Below, piece after piece: positions 45,521 to 54,553 of a stretch of DNA of 64,000 nucleotides. Each line of letters begins with the position of its first letter. The stretch's first letter is position 1. The position numbers were made by a program, and so were the translations under genes. Source of the DNA: Leucobacter aridicollis (GTDB taxonomy: Bacteria > Actinomycetota > Actinomycetes > Actinomycetales > Microbacteriaceae); the NCBI RefSeq assembly GCF_013409595.1, contig NZ_JACCBD010000001.1, forward strand, positions 3,509,417 to 3,573,416, in the 5' to 3' direction. Under the pieces are notes generated by a model. It had not been told where the DNA came from. It worked only from the letters and a program-made list of their open reading frames with translations, and did no database searches.

Positions 45521-47212
45521 CTACGCGCGATCCCGCGCGAGCAGGGCGACGGTGAGCGCCGCGATCGTCTCCCCGTCGGAGAGGTCGACGCCGAGGAGTT
45601 CCTCGATGAGGGCGATCCGCTGGTAGAACACCGAGCGTGAGAGCCTGGCGCGTTGCGCCGCGAGTGAGCGGTTTGCTGGGTGTGCCAGGTAGGCGGCGAG
45701 CACCCGCACGAGGTCGCCCGGGTGCCCTGCCCCGGCGGCAGCGTCGTGCTCGACGAGGGGGCCGAGCGCTACCGCGGCGAACTCTTCGAGCTCGGGCACC
45801 CCGGCGAGGCCGCGAACGAGGTAGGCGAGCGGTCTCGCCTCAGCGAGCTGCACAGTGACACGGCCGGCGGCGCCCCCGCCGGGACGGACGCGCGCGGCCC
45901 CAACCGGCACTGCGCCGGCGACAGCAACGCGCTCGAGCGAGGCGATGAGGGCGCGGGGACGGGAGGCGCCAACGCCGATGCTGAGGTGCGCGTGCCAGCC
46001 TGCCGGCGTCGTCTCAGGCAGCATCATCGCGAGCTCGTGTGCGAGGCGCTCCGCGAGCGGGTGAGCGGCGGGCGCGAGTGCTGCGCTCGCACGCGGATCC
46101 TGCGGCGGGAACGACAGCAGCGCGAGCAGCGTGCGCGGCCCGGCGACGCCCGCCGGCGCGGGGGCGAGGAGCACCCGTCCGTCGGGCGCGACGGCGCGCC
46201 TGAGCGCGGTCGACAGGATCGCCGCCTCCAGCGACTCGTGCGCGCCGAAGTCACCGAACCCGGCGAGCGTCGCCCCGAGGAGCGCCCGCCCGTCGATGGG
46301 GAGGCCGCCCGCGGCAAGCTGCGCGGCGAGCTCGCGCTCGCCCGAGAACCGGCCAGACAACGCCGCGTCGAAGAGACGCTTCGAGCCGAGGTCGAGCCAG
46401 GTCTCACCCTCGGCGTCGGCGAGCCGCGCGAGCGCGAGCGCGAACGCCCCGAGCTCGAGCACGGTCTCACGCCCCGCCGGGTGCGCTGGACCGTCGAGCG
46501 CCGTGAGCCACCCCCAGCGGTTGCCCTGTGCCTCGACGGGGACGCGGGTGGCAGCCGCAGGGAGCGGCGGCCCGGCGGCGGCGCCCGCCTGTGCGCTGGC
46601 CCAGTGATCGAGCACCGCGGCGTCCGACCCCGACCAGGCGACGACTCGATGGCCGGCGTCCTCGAGCACGACCGGAGCTCCGAGGGTCGCCGCGATCCTG
46701 TCCACCACGTAGTCCACGGGGCTCCTGTTGAGCCCGAGCTCGGTGAGCATCGCGTGCACCTCGGCTCGCGCCTCGAGCGCCTCGTTCTGCGCAGCGAGGA
46801 CACGCTGGTGCACGCGCTGCGTGATCTGCACGAAGCGGACAACGCGGTGCAGCACGATGAGGGGGATGCCGCGCTCGCCGCAGGCTGCCACGAGTGGGGC
46901 GGGGGCTTCGGTGAACCGCGACCCGAGCTCGAAGACGATCGCAGCCGGATCGGCGTCGACGAGGGCAGTCACCAGCGCGCTCAAGGCCGCGGTGGGTGCT
47001 GCCGCGGGGTCCGGCCATCCGGCGCCCGTGGTGAGGACGAGCTCGCCGCCGTCGAGCAGCGCGGGTGCGTCGCTGCCTGCGACGACGTGCGCCCAGCGCA
47101 CCCCGCGATCGAGGCCAACCTCACCGGTCACGAGCTCCGGCGCTCCCGCGGTGAGCTCGGCGAGTCCGAGGACGTCACGGACAGATGGCAAGGGGCGGGC
47201 GAGGGCGGTCAC
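45521..47212 (-). CDS. PucR family transcriptional regulator
   Basis: A 563-residue regulator. The N-terminal PucR domain (about 1-125) has VRDVLGLAELTAGAPELVTG and WAHVVAGSDAPALLDGGELVLTTG; the C-terminus is the PucR helix-turn-helix (VLAAYLAHPANRSLAAQRARLSRSVFYQRIALIEELLGVDL). The GTG at 47212 follows TACACT at six bases with no ribosome site, so it is likely leaderless. It is divergent from the dehydrogenase-aminotransferase operon and most likely senses its substrate. PucR-type proteins often govern purine, polyamine, GABA or beta-alanine use. Confidence 0.92.
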   Translation of the reverse strand: MTALARPLPSVRDVLGLAELTAGAPELVTGEVGLDRGVRWAHVVAGSDAPALLDGGELVLTTGAGWPDPAAAPTAALSALVTALVDADPAAIVFELGSRFTEAPAPLVAACGERGIPLIVLHRVVRFVQITQRVHQRVLAAQNEALEARAEVHAMLTELGLNRSPVDYVVDRIAATLGAPVVLEDAGHRVVAWSGSDAAVLDHWASAQAGAAAGPPLPAAATRVPVEAQGNRWGWLTALDGPAHPAGRETVLELGAFALALARLADAEGETWLDLGSKRLFDAALSGRFSGERELAAQLAAGGLPIDGRALLGATLAGFGDFGAHESLEAAILSTALRRAVAPDGRVLLAPAPAGVAGPRTLLALLSFPPQDPRASAALAPAAHPLAERLAHELAMMLPETTPAGWHAHLSIGVGASRPRALIASLERVAVAGAVPVGAARVRPGGGAAGRVTVQLAEARPLAYLVRGLAGVPELEEFAAVALGPLVEHDAAAGAGHPGDLVRVLAAYLAHPANRSLAAQRARLSRSVFYQRIALIEELLGVDLSDGETIAALTVALLARDRA

Positions 47213-47356
47213 ATACAAAGTGTACGAAACTTTGCCGAATTGCCGATACTTTGCCGGGTGCTCGCGAGATAGTTCGCTGAAAGACTGGGATGCATGCGGG
47301 CATTGCGGCCCGAACACATTGCTCGAACACGAGCGATACTCGAGAGGAACACAGAA
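47213..47356. promoter_or_regulatory. Divergent promoter region with PucR operator candidates
   Basis: CAAAG (47216-47220) and CTTTG form an inverted repeat across the PucR -10 box TACACT, and ACTTTGCCG occurs twice in the next 40 bases. These could be PucR sites. The dehydrogenase ribosome site GAGAGGAA lies near the right end. Confidence 0.4.
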
Positions 47357-48841
47357 ATGGCGCACATTCCCCACGTCATCGGCGGCGAGAAGGTCGAAGC
47401 TGCTGAGCGGACCCAGCCGATCTTCAACCCGGCAACCGGCGAGCAGCAGCACGAGCTCGGCATCGCCTCGGTGGCGACCGTCGAGCAGGCCATCGCAGCG
47501 GCTCAGGCTGCGCTTCCCATGTGGCGCAAGACGAGCCTCACGAAGCGCGCCGACGTGTTCTTCAACCTCCGTCAGCTGCTCAAGCAGCGCACCCCCGAGC
47601 TCGCGGCAATCGTCACGAGCGAGCACGGCAAGGTCCTCTCGGACGCCGCCGGCGAGATCGCTCGCGGGCTCGAGAATGTCGAGTTCGCCTCGGGGCTCCT
47701 GCACCTACTGAAGGGTGAGCGCGACGAGCAGGTGTCCACCGGTGTCGACGTGCACTCGGTGAAGCAGCCGGTCGGCGTTGTTGCCGCGATCACCCCCTTC
47801 AACTTCCCCGTCATGGTGCCGCTGTGGATGATCGCGTCCGCGATCGCCTGCGGCAACACCGTCGTGCTGAAGCCGTCGGAGCGCGACCCCTCCGCCTCGG
47901 TCTTCATCGCCGACCTGTTCCGCGAGGCCGGCCTGCCCGACGGCGTGCTCAACGTCGTGCACGGCGACAAGGTTGCCGTCGACACGCTGCTCGACAGCCC
48001 CTCGGTCAAGGCCATCAGCTTCGTCGGCTCGACCCCGATCGCGAAGTACATCTACGAGCGCGCCGCGGCGAACGGCAAGCGCGTTCAGGCGCTCGGTGGC
48101 GCGAAGAACCACATGATCGTGATGCCCGACGCTGACCTCGACATGTCGGCCGACGCGGCCGTCTCGGCGGCCTACGGTTCGGCTGGCGAGCGCTGCATGG
48201 CGGTCTCGGTCGTCGTCGCAGTTGGCGGCGTCGGTGACGAGCTCGTCCAGAAGATCGCTGACCGCATGAAGGATCTGAAGATCGGCGACGGCACCGATCC
48301 CGCGTCCGAGATGGGCCCGCTCATCACGCAGGAGGCGAAGGATCGCGTCGAGTCGTACGTTGCCGGCGCCGCGGCCGAGGGCGGCGTTGTTGTCGTCGAC
48401 GGCCGCGAGTCGAAGTTCGAGGGCGGCGGGTTCTTCACCGGTGTCTCGCTCATCGACCACGTGAAGACCGACTCGAAGGTCTACCGCGACGAGATCTTCG
48501 GGCCCGTGCTCGCGGTCGTCCGGGTCGACACCTACGAAGAGGGCCTCCTGCTCATCAACGACCACCAGTTCGGCAACGGCACCGCGATCTTCACCCGCGA
48601 CGGTGGCCTCGCACGCCAGTTCGAGTTCGAGGTCGAGGCTGGCATGGTCGGCATCAACGTGCCGATCCCCGTTCCGGTCGGCTCGTTCTCGTTCGGCGGC
48701 TGGAAGGACTCGCTGTTCGGCGACTCGCACATCTACGGCCCGGAGTCGGTGCACTTCTACACCCGCTCGAAGGTCGTCACGACCCGCTGGCCGAACCCGG
48801 ACCAGTCGAAGGTCGACCTCGGCTTCCCGAGCAACAGCTAA
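47357..48841 (+). CDS. mmsA: CoA-acylating (methyl)malonate-semialdehyde dehydrogenase
   Basis: A 494-residue aldehyde dehydrogenase. Landmarks are NPATGEQQHELGIAS, the cofactor region GVVAAITPFNFPVMVPLWM and KPSERDPS, GSTPIAKYIYERAAANGKRVQALGGAKNH split here only by function, and nucleophile Cys280 in AGERCMAVS. The GGAKNHM stretch (in place of the usual ELGGK-S) is typical of MmsA, which converts malonate or methylmalonate semialdehyde to acetyl- or propionyl-CoA. GAGAGGAA precedes the ATG. It is followed after 27 bases by an aminotransferase, which could supply malonate semialdehyde from beta-alanine. Confidence 0.93.
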   Translation: MAHIPHVIGGEKVEAAERTQPIFNPATGEQQHELGIASVATVEQAIAAAQAALPMWRKTSLTKRADVFFNLRQLLKQRTPELAAIVTSEHGKVLSDAAGEIARGLENVEFASGLLHLLKGERDEQVSTGVDVHSVKQPVGVVAAITPFNFPVMVPLWMIASAIACGNTVVLKPSERDPSASVFIADLFREAGLPDGVLNVVHGDKVAVDTLLDSPSVKAISFVGSTPIAKYIYERAAANGKRVQALGGAKNHMIVMPDADLDMSADAAVSAAYGSAGERCMAVSVVVAVGGVGDELVQKIADRMKDLKIGDGTDPASEMGPLITQEAKDRVESYVAGAAAEGGVVVVDGRESKFEGGGFFTGVSLIDHVKTDSKVYRDEIFGPVLAVVRVDTYEEGLLLINDHQFGNGTAIFTRDGGLARQFEFEVEAGMVGINVPIPVPVGSFSFGGWKDSLFGDSHIYGPESVHFYTRSKVVTTRWPNPDQSKVDLGFPSNS

Positions 48842-48868
48842 GCGACCGCAGGGTTAGGAGAGACAGAC

Positions 48869-50236
48869 ATGGCTGACTACATCGACCTCGACGGCGCCGA
48901 GCAGGCGTTCGGCGACACCGACGCACAGCGCGCCGTGCGCGAGAACGACCGCAACTTCGTCTTCCACTCGTGGTCGGCGCAGGGGCAGATCAACCCGCTT
49001 CCCGTCGCCAAGGGCGAGGGCGTGCGGTTCTGGGACTACGACGGCACCGAGTACCTCGATTTCTCGTCGCAGCTCGTGAACCTGAACCTCGGGCACCAGC
49101 ACCCGGGCCTCGTGCGGGCCATCCAGGAGCAGGCTGGCCGCATGGCTACGATCCAGCCCGCGATGGCGAACGACGTGCGCGGCGAGCTCGCGAAGCGGAT
49201 CGTCGAGAAGTCGTTCGACGGCGCTCGCTCGGTGTTCTTCACGAACGGCGGCGCCGAGGCGAACGAGTACGCGGTGCGCATGGCGCGCCACCACACCGGC
49301 CGCCAGAAGGTGCTCGCACGCTTCCGCTCGTACCACGGTTCGACCGCGACGGCGATCACCCTCACGGGTGAGGCCCGCCGCTGGCCGAACGGTACCCCCG
49401 ACGCGGGCGTCGTGCACTTCTTCGGCCCGTACCAGTACCGCTCTGAGTTCTACTCGGAGAGCCCGGAGCAGGAGGCGGAGCGCGCGCTCACGCACCTCGA
49501 GCACACGATCCAGCTCGAGGGCCCGAACACGATCGCCGCGATCATTCTCGAGACCGTGACCGGGACCAACGGCATCTTCGTGCCGCCGCCCGGCTACCTC
49601 ACCGGCGTCCGCGAGCTCTGCGATCGCTACGGCATCGTACTCATTTGCGACGAGGTCATGGCCGGCTTCGGCCGCACCGGCGAGTGGTTCGCGTACCAGG
49701 CCTTCGACGTGAAGCCCGACCTCGTGACGTTTGCGAAGGGCGTGAACTCGGGCTACGTGCCGCTCGGTGGTGTCGTGATCTCCGATGAGATCCACGACAC
49801 CTTCGTCGACAAGGCGTTCCCCGGTGGGCTCACCTACAGCGGGCACCCGCTCGCGTGCGCCGCAGGCGTTGCGACGTTCGACATCTTCGAGGAGGAGGGG
49901 ATTATCGAGCGCGTTCGCGACCTCGCATCGCGCGTCATCGAGCCCCGCCTGCGCGAGATCACGGCGAAGCACAAGTCGGTCGGCGAGTACCGCGGCACCG
50001 GCATGTTCTGGGCGCTCGAGCTCGTCGTCGATCGCGACAGCCGCGAGCCGCTCGCGGGCGACGCGTACAACGCGGTCATCGCCGCGTGCAAGAACGCTGG
50101 CCTGTGGCCGTTCGCTGCAGGCAATCGCCTGCAGATCGCGCCGCCGCTCGTCATCAGCGAAGACGATCTCGTGAAGGGTCTCGAGATCATCGATGCTGCG
50201 CTCGACGTGGCGGATAGCTACTACACCGGCAACTAA
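48869..50236 (+). CDS. Class III aminotransferase (omega-amino acid:pyruvate type)
   Basis: A 455-residue PLP enzyme of fold type I. Key points are TNGGAEANEYAVRMAR, the YHGSTATAITLTG loop, the PLP-contacting Asp in LICDEVMAGFGRTG, and the PLP Lys290 in VTFAKGVNSGYVPLG. It is of the group that moves the terminal amino group of beta-alanine, taurine, GABA or similar. With the malonate-semialdehyde dehydrogenase just upstream, beta-alanine (or 3-aminoisobutyrate) is the most likely substrate. It has a good AGGAGA ribosome site and ends with a strong terminator. Confidence 0.9.
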   Translation: MADYIDLDGAEQAFGDTDAQRAVRENDRNFVFHSWSAQGQINPLPVAKGEGVRFWDYDGTEYLDFSSQLVNLNLGHQHPGLVRAIQEQAGRMATIQPAMANDVRGELAKRIVEKSFDGARSVFFTNGGAEANEYAVRMARHHTGRQKVLARFRSYHGSTATAITLTGEARRWPNGTPDAGVVHFFGPYQYRSEFYSESPEQEAERALTHLEHTIQLEGPNTIAAIILETVTGTNGIFVPPPGYLTGVRELCDRYGIVLICDEVMAGFGRTGEWFAYQAFDVKPDLVTFAKGVNSGYVPLGGVVISDEIHDTFVDKAFPGGLTYSGHPLACAAGVATFDIFEEEGIIERVRDLASRVIEPRLREITAKHKSVGEYRGTGMFWALELVVDRDSREPLAGDAYNAVIAACKNAGLWPFAAGNRLQIAPPLVISEDDLVKGLEIIDAALDVADSYYTGN

Positions 50237-50248
50237 CGCTGGAGTTCA

Positions 50249-50280
50249 GAGGGGCCTGGTTTTCAGAAACCAGGCCCCTC
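50249..50280 (+). terminator. Intrinsic terminator of the dehydrogenase-aminotransferase operon
   Basis: A perfect 14-bp stem GAGGGGCCTGGTTT / AAACCAGGCCCCTC with loop TCAG, followed by GTGTTTTG. Confidence 0.92.
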
Positions 50281-50374
50281 GTGTTTTGCCCCTGTTCCTT
50301 TCCGGGCGGGCGGGTCACAATGGAACAGTTCCTCCAAAGGCGGGGGAAAGGGTTTTGAGGAAGGATCCGTGCAT

Positions 50375-50686
50375 ATGAGCGCGCTCGAAGACATTCAGAA
50401 ATACGCCCCCGGTGCGAGCCCCGCAGTGGTCGCTGAGATGGAGCGGGCGTACGCGCTCGCACTGCAGGACCCCGACGCCCGGCTGGTCTCATATAGCGAC
50501 CCGGCCGAGCTCGCGCTGGTGCGCGAGAACTTCGTGAAGGGCAAGCTCGGCGTGACCCAGTCCGACGCAGCCATCGACGAGGCAATTGCGACCGTCGGCG
50601 ATCAGATTCCCGGCCACAAGCAGCGGCTCACCGTCTACTACCTGCTCGCCGCGCACTACGGCAAGCTCAGCGTCTTCGGGGGCTAG
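50375..50686 (+). CDS. DUF2853 family protein
   Basis: A small 103-residue soluble helical protein. The stretches LVSYSDPAELALVRENFVKGKLG and RLTVYYLLAAHYGKLSVFGG match the DUF2853 family pattern (a conserved D-x-x-E-L-x-x-V-R/K-x-N-F core and an aromatic YYLL near the C-terminus). No function is established for the family. The ATG at 50375 is nine bases after AGGAAGGA; a GTG at 50369 is too close to it. It is a single gene, followed by a short hairpin CGCGCCGC-AGC-GCGGCGCG (50697-50715) that may act as terminator. Confidence 0.8.
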   Translation: MSALEDIQKYAPGASPAVVAEMERAYALALQDPDARLVSYSDPAELALVRENFVKGKLGVTQSDAAIDEAIATVGDQIPGHKQRLTVYYLLAAHYGKLSVFGG

Positions 50687-50762
50687 CGGAGGGCGGCGCG
50701 CCGCAGCGCGGCGCGAGGCGGGAGTAGGCTGGAGCTGACCGGCCACCCACGGAGGATCGCCC

Positions 50763-51680
50763 ATGCTCGACGCACTGACAGGCTTTGTCGTCGTCGGGTT
50801 TGCGATCTTCATCGGCTGGGTGCTCGGGAAGACGGGTGTCCTCGACGTGGCCTCCCGGGCGGTGCTCGCGAAGCTTGTCTACTGGGTGCTCTCGCCCGCG
50901 CTCCTCTTCGTCGTGCTCTCGAAGGCCGACGTGGACGCGCTGTTCTCCTCGCTGCTCCCAGTCTCGGCGATTGCGGCAGTCGCCGTGATCCTGATCTATG
51001 CGGTCGCCGCCCGGCTCGTGTGGCGCCGGCCCGCGAGCGAGGCACTGATTGGGGCGCTGTCGGCCGGGCAGGTGAACGCGAACAACATCGGCATTCCGCT
51101 CTCGCTGTACATTCTGGGGAGCGCCGCCTACCCCGCGCCCGTCGTGCTGTTCCAGCTGCTCGTGCTGACGCCTGTCTCGCTGTCGATCCTGGAGGCCTCG
51201 GCGGGCGGCCGGTTCAGGCTGGGCGCGGTCGCACGCGCGCTGGTGAGCCCGATCATTGTCGGCTCGGCGCTCGGGGTGCTCGTCTCGGTGCTCGGCGTCG
51301 ACCTGCCCGAGGTGGTGTTCGCGCCGATCGAGCTCATCGCGAATGCGTGTGTGCCGGTGCTGCTCATCAGCTACGGAGTCTCGCTTCACGGGCAGCGGGT
51401 GCTCGGTGCGGGCGGGCAGCGCGGCGAGGTCATCCTCGCGAGCGCGCTGAAGCTGCTCGTCATGCCGGCGCTCGCGTGGTTCGTCGCCGCCATCGTGTTC
51501 GGGCTCGGGTCGCAGGAAACGCTCGTCGTCGTGGTGCTGGCCGCGCTGCCGACGGCTCAGAACGTCTTCAACTATGCGCAGCGGTTTGGCGTCGGCGAGA
51601 ACGTGGCGCGAGACACCGTATTCATTACGACGCTCGGCTGCATTCCCATCCTCGTGCTTGCGACAGTGTTGCTCGGGTAG
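50763..51680 (+). CDS. AEC (auxin efflux carrier-like) family transporter
   Basis: A 305-residue membrane protein with ten helices in two repeats of five. Family landmarks are LVYWVLSPALLF, NANNIGIPLSLYILG in the first half and LPTAQNVFNYAQRF in the second, the crossed-helix substrate site. Bacterial AEC proteins move malonate, malate, other organic acids or small aromatics. GGAGGATCGCCC precedes the ATG. It converges with the sulfurtransferase gene ten bases away. The substrate is unknown. Confidence 0.9.
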   Translation: MLDALTGFVVVGFAIFIGWVLGKTGVLDVASRAVLAKLVYWVLSPALLFVVLSKADVDALFSSLLPVSAIAAVAVILIYAVAARLVWRRPASEALIGALSAGQVNANNIGIPLSLYILGSAAYPAPVVLFQLLVLTPVSLSILEASAGGRFRLGAVARALVSPIIVGSALGVLVSVLGVDLPEVVFAPIELIANACVPVLLISYGVSLHGQRVLGAGGQRGEVILASALKLLVMPALAWFVAAIVFGLGSQETLVVVVLAALPTAQNVFNYAQRFGVGENVARDTVFITTLGCIPILVLATVLLG

Positions 51681-51690
51681 TCGGGCGCCG

Positions 51691-52572
51691 CTACGGTGTC
51701 GCGCCGGTGGCGACCGGGAGCTCGGGGGTGTTCGACCACTGCGACCACGATCCCGGGAACAGTACGCCCTCGCCCCCGGCGAGCGCGAACGCGAAGAGCG
51801 CGTGGCTCGCGGTGATGCCGGACCCGCACGAGAACCCGACGGGGGATCCTGGCTCCGCAGCTCGGCCGAACTTCGCGCGCAGCGCGTCGCTGGAAAGGAA
51901 CCTGCCGTCTTCGGTCACGTTCTCTGCGGTGGGGAGGTTCAGCGCGCCGGGAATGTGGCCCGCCACGGGGTCCATCGGTTCGACGTCACCCCGGTACCGC
52001 TCGGGGGCGCGCACGTCGACGAGCGTGTGCTCGCGCGCAAACCGCTCGACCTCCTCGAGGGCGAGCGTCGGCAGGTGCCCCGGGGTCAGGATCACGGTGC
52101 CCGGCGCAGGGGTCGGCTCCGCGGTCTCGAGCTCAAATCCGGCCGCGACCCACGCTGGCAGGGCGCCGTCGAGGAGGCGCACGCGCTCGAAGCCCGCGTC
52201 GCGTAGCAGCCACCACAGTCGCGCAGAGGCGAGGTTGCCGCCACCGTCGTACGCAACCACCGAATCCTCCGGGTGAAGGCCCCAGCGGCGGGCCGAGTGG
52301 GTTAGCGCCTCGCCGCCGGGCAGCGGATGCCGGCCGAGCGTCGCGGCGCCGTGCGCGGAGAGTTCGGATTCGAGGTCCACGTACATCGCACCGGGGATGT
52401 GGCCGGTGAGATAGTCGCTGTGACCGGAGGGCTGGGCAAGCGTCCACCGCACGTCGAGGATGCGCGTGCGCGGTCCCTCCCCGGGGCCCGCCTCTGATGC
52501 GAGGAGGTCGTGGAGCTCTGCCGGGGTGATGAGAAGGTCGGACCGTCGTGCTCCATCGGTGGGATCGCTCAT
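51691..52572 (-). CDS. Two-domain sulfurtransferase (rhodanese / 3-mercaptopyruvate type)
   Basis: A 293-residue protein with two rhodanese domains. The N-terminal, inactive one has ILDVRWTL and GHIPGAMYVDLE; the C-terminal one has LVDVRAPERYRGD, GHIPGALNLP and the active Cys249 in CGSGITASH. The CGSG(I/V)TA loop is typical of 3-mercaptopyruvate sulfurtransferase rather than thiosulfate sulfurtransferase. It moves sulfur to cyanide or thiol acceptors. TACGAT ends six bases before the ATG and no ribosome site is seen, so it is probably leaderless. It is divergent from the MarR gene. Confidence 0.92.
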   Translation of the reverse strand: MSDPTDGARRSDLLITPAELHDLLASEAGPGEGPRTRILDVRWTLAQPSGHSDYLTGHIPGAMYVDLESELSAHGAATLGRHPLPGGEALTHSARRWGLHPEDSVVAYDGGGNLASARLWWLLRDAGFERVRLLDGALPAWVAAGFELETAEPTPAPGTVILTPGHLPTLALEEVERFAREHTLVDVRAPERYRGDVEPMDPVAGHIPGALNLPTAENVTEDGRFLSSDALRAKFGRAAEPGSPVGFSCGSGITASHALFAFALAGGEGVLFPGSWSQWSNTPELPVATGATP

Positions 52573-52628
52573 GGGGCGATCGTACGCGATGACGGTTGGG
52601 TCGCGCTCAGGGAGCGGTGCCCGAAATG

Positions 52629-52658
52629 CATAGCAGTACTATGTAAAATCTGTATACT
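52629..52658 (+). promoter_or_regulatory. Promoter and operator of the MarR-MFS operon
   Basis: TATACT (52653-52658) ends six bases before the GTG start of the MarR gene. The inverted repeat CATAG-CAGTA-CTATG (52629-52643) covers the -35 position and is a likely autorepression site. Confidence 0.6.
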
Positions 52659-52664
52659 CGTACC

Positions 52665-53114
52665 GTGACCGAACCGCAGACCCACCAGCCGACGCCCGAA
52701 CACGGGGCGCTCGCGCTCGATCTCGTCCGCTCCGCTGCGCGCTTCACGCGCTCGTCCAGCAGGATCCCGGGCGTCACCTACTCGTCGATTGCCTGGCGCG
52801 TCCTCGCCGACCTCGAGCGGGATGGCGCGTCGCGGATCACCGAGCTCGCGCAGACGCAGCGCGTCACCCAGCCCACCATGACCACGCTCGTGCAGCGGCT
52901 CGAGGGCGAAGGATGGGTCGTGCGTGCGCCCGATGCGCGCGACGGGCGCGCAACCCTCGTCAGCGTCACGGACGCGGGCGTGAGCGCGCTCGCCGCCTAC
53001 CGGGAGGGCGCAGCGGCGCTCGTTACCCCGGTGCTGACGCGCCTCAGCGACGCCGACCGCGCGGTCCTCGCGCGGGCTGCCGAGCTGATGCTCCACATCG
53101 CCGACGAGGTGTAG
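52665..53114 (+). CDS. MarR family transcriptional regulator
   Basis: A 149-residue winged-helix regulator with GTG start on a probably leaderless mRNA. The recognition helix is TQRVTQPTMTTLVQRLEGEGWVVR, followed by the wing DARDGRATLVSVT. It precedes an MFS pump on the same strand with an 83-base gap and has a palindromic site at its own promoter, so it likely represses itself and the pump until a toxic ligand binds. The ligand is unknown; no redox Cys is present. Confidence 0.92.
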   Translation: MTEPQTHQPTPEHGALALDLVRSAARFTRSSSRIPGVTYSSIAWRVLADLERDGASRITELAQTQRVTQPTMTTLVQRLEGEGWVVRAPDARDGRATLVSVTDAGVSALAAYREGAAALVTPVLTRLSDADRAVLARAAELMLHIADEV

Positions 53115-53197
53115 CCCACCGTGCGGACGGCGTGACGGCCCCGCGGGCCCACCCCCAACACCCACAGACACCCGACCACACAGCCAAAGGAATCCTT

Positions 53198-54493
53198 ACG
53201 AATACCACCGAGCCCCGACCCTCGCTCTTCCGGCAGCCAACGGCCGTCTGGGCGATCGCCTTCGCCTGCGCCATCTCCTTCATGGGGATCGGCCTCGTCG
53301 ATCCAATCCTCCCCAAGATCAGTGCCGCGCTCGACGCCACCCCGAGCGAGACCATGCTGCTCTTCACGAGCTACCTGTTTGTCACCGGCATCGCGATGTT
53401 CTTCACGAGCTGGGTCTCAGGGCGGATCGGCGTGAAGTGGACGCTCATCGCAGGGCTCACGCTCATTGTCGTGTTCGCTGGACTCGCTGGCCTCGCAGGA
53501 TCGGTCGATGCGATCATCGGGTTCCGGGCAGGATGGGGCCTCGGCAACGCGCTCTTCCTCTCGACCGCGCTCGCCGCAATTGTCGGAGCAGCGTCGGGCG
53601 GATCGCGTCAGGCGATCGTGCTGTATGAGGCCGCGCTCGGCATCGGCATGGCGATCGGCCCGCTCGTCGGCGGTGCGCTGGGCGAGATCTCGTGGCGTGG
53701 GCCGTTCTTTGGTACGGCGATCCTGATGGCGATCGCGCTCGTCGCGATCCTCGTACTGCTGCGATTCCCCAAGCAGAGCGCGGCCGAGCGGGCGGCTGCG
53801 CGGGCGGCGGCGCCCTCGGTGACCGCGAGCTTCCGCGCGCTCCGCCACCCGGCGCTGCTCGCACTGTCACTCGTCGCCGTCTGCTATAACTTCGGCTTCT
53901 TCACGCTGCTCGCATACAGCCCCTATCCCGTCGAGGCCGCAGCGCAGGCGGCAGGGATGGAGTTCGGGGCGCACGAACTCGGACTCGTGTTCTTTGGCTG
54001 GGGTCTTGCGCTCGCTCTGACCTCCGTGGTCGTCGCGCCCGTGCTCACGCGCAGGCTCGGCCTTCGCCCCGTGCTGTTTGCGACGCTCGCGCTGTTCGCG
54101 GTCTGCCTTGGTCTGCTGGGCGTGTTCGTTGCGTCCCTGCCAGCACTGGTCTCGCTCGTGATCGTCAGCGGGCTGTTGCTCGGCGTGATGAATACCGCGC
54201 TGACGGAGGCAGTGATGGAAGCGACGGATCTGCCGCGGAGCGTCGCCTCGTCAACCTACTCGGGCGTGCGCTTCATCGGCGGCGCGATCGCCCCGGCGAT
54301 CGCGGGGCCGGTTGCCGCGGCGCTCGGCGTACCCGTCCCGTACTGGATGGGCGCTGCCGCGGTCGTCGTTGCGATCCTCGTGCTCGCGCTGATGGGGAAG
54401 CACCTTGCACACATCGGGGCCGAGCGCGGCGCGAACGAGCCACAGCCTGAGCTTGCCGAGGCGCAGGCGATCGGCGCTGGTGACGCGAGCTAG
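53198..54493 (+). CDS. MFS drug-type efflux transporter (start codon uncertain)
   Basis: A transporter of about 431 residues with twelve membrane helices. The loop after helix 2 (SGRIGVKWTLIAG) has the MFS motif A pattern, and FACAISFMGIGLVDPILP at helix 1 is typical of bacterial multidrug pumps. The start is odd: AAAGGA (53186-53191) lies six bases before ACG-AAT-ACC-ACC, where ATG would be expected, so a rare ACG start at 53198 is the best fit. Other options are a GTG at 53132 without a ribosome site, or a later ATG inside helix 1 (53281). It follows the MarR gene and is probably under its control. Confidence 0.85.
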   Translation, partial: TNTTEPRPSLFRQPTAVWAIAFACAISFMGIGLVDPILPKISAALDATPSETMLLFTSYLFVTGIAMFFTSWVSGRIGVKWTLIAGLTLIVVFAGLAGLAGSVDAIIGFRAGWGLGNALFLSTALAAIVGAASGGSRQAIVLYEAALGIGMAIGPLVGGALGEISWRGPFFGTAILMAIALVAILVLLRFPKQSAAERAAARAAAPSVTASFRALRHPALLALSLVAVCYNFGFFTLLAYSPYPVEAAAQAAGMEFGAHELGLVFFGWGLALALTSVVVAPVLTRRLGLRPVLFATLALFAVCLGLLGVFVASLPALVSLVIVSGLLLGVMNTALTEAVMEATDLPRSVASSTYSGVRFIGGAIAPAIAGPVAAALGVPVPYWMGAAAVVVAILVLALMGKHLAHIGAERGANEPQPELAEAQAIGAGDAS

Positions 54494-54553
54494 CGGTGTC
54501 GCGGCGCTCGGCGGGACGCGCCGGTCGTCCCGCGGGCGTCGGCCCGGCATGAG

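Noticed and set aside
45680..47272. 530-codon plus-strand frame opposite PucR
   Set aside because: Arg/Glu/Gly-rich antisense shadow; the minus-strand frame has clear PucR and HTH motifs.
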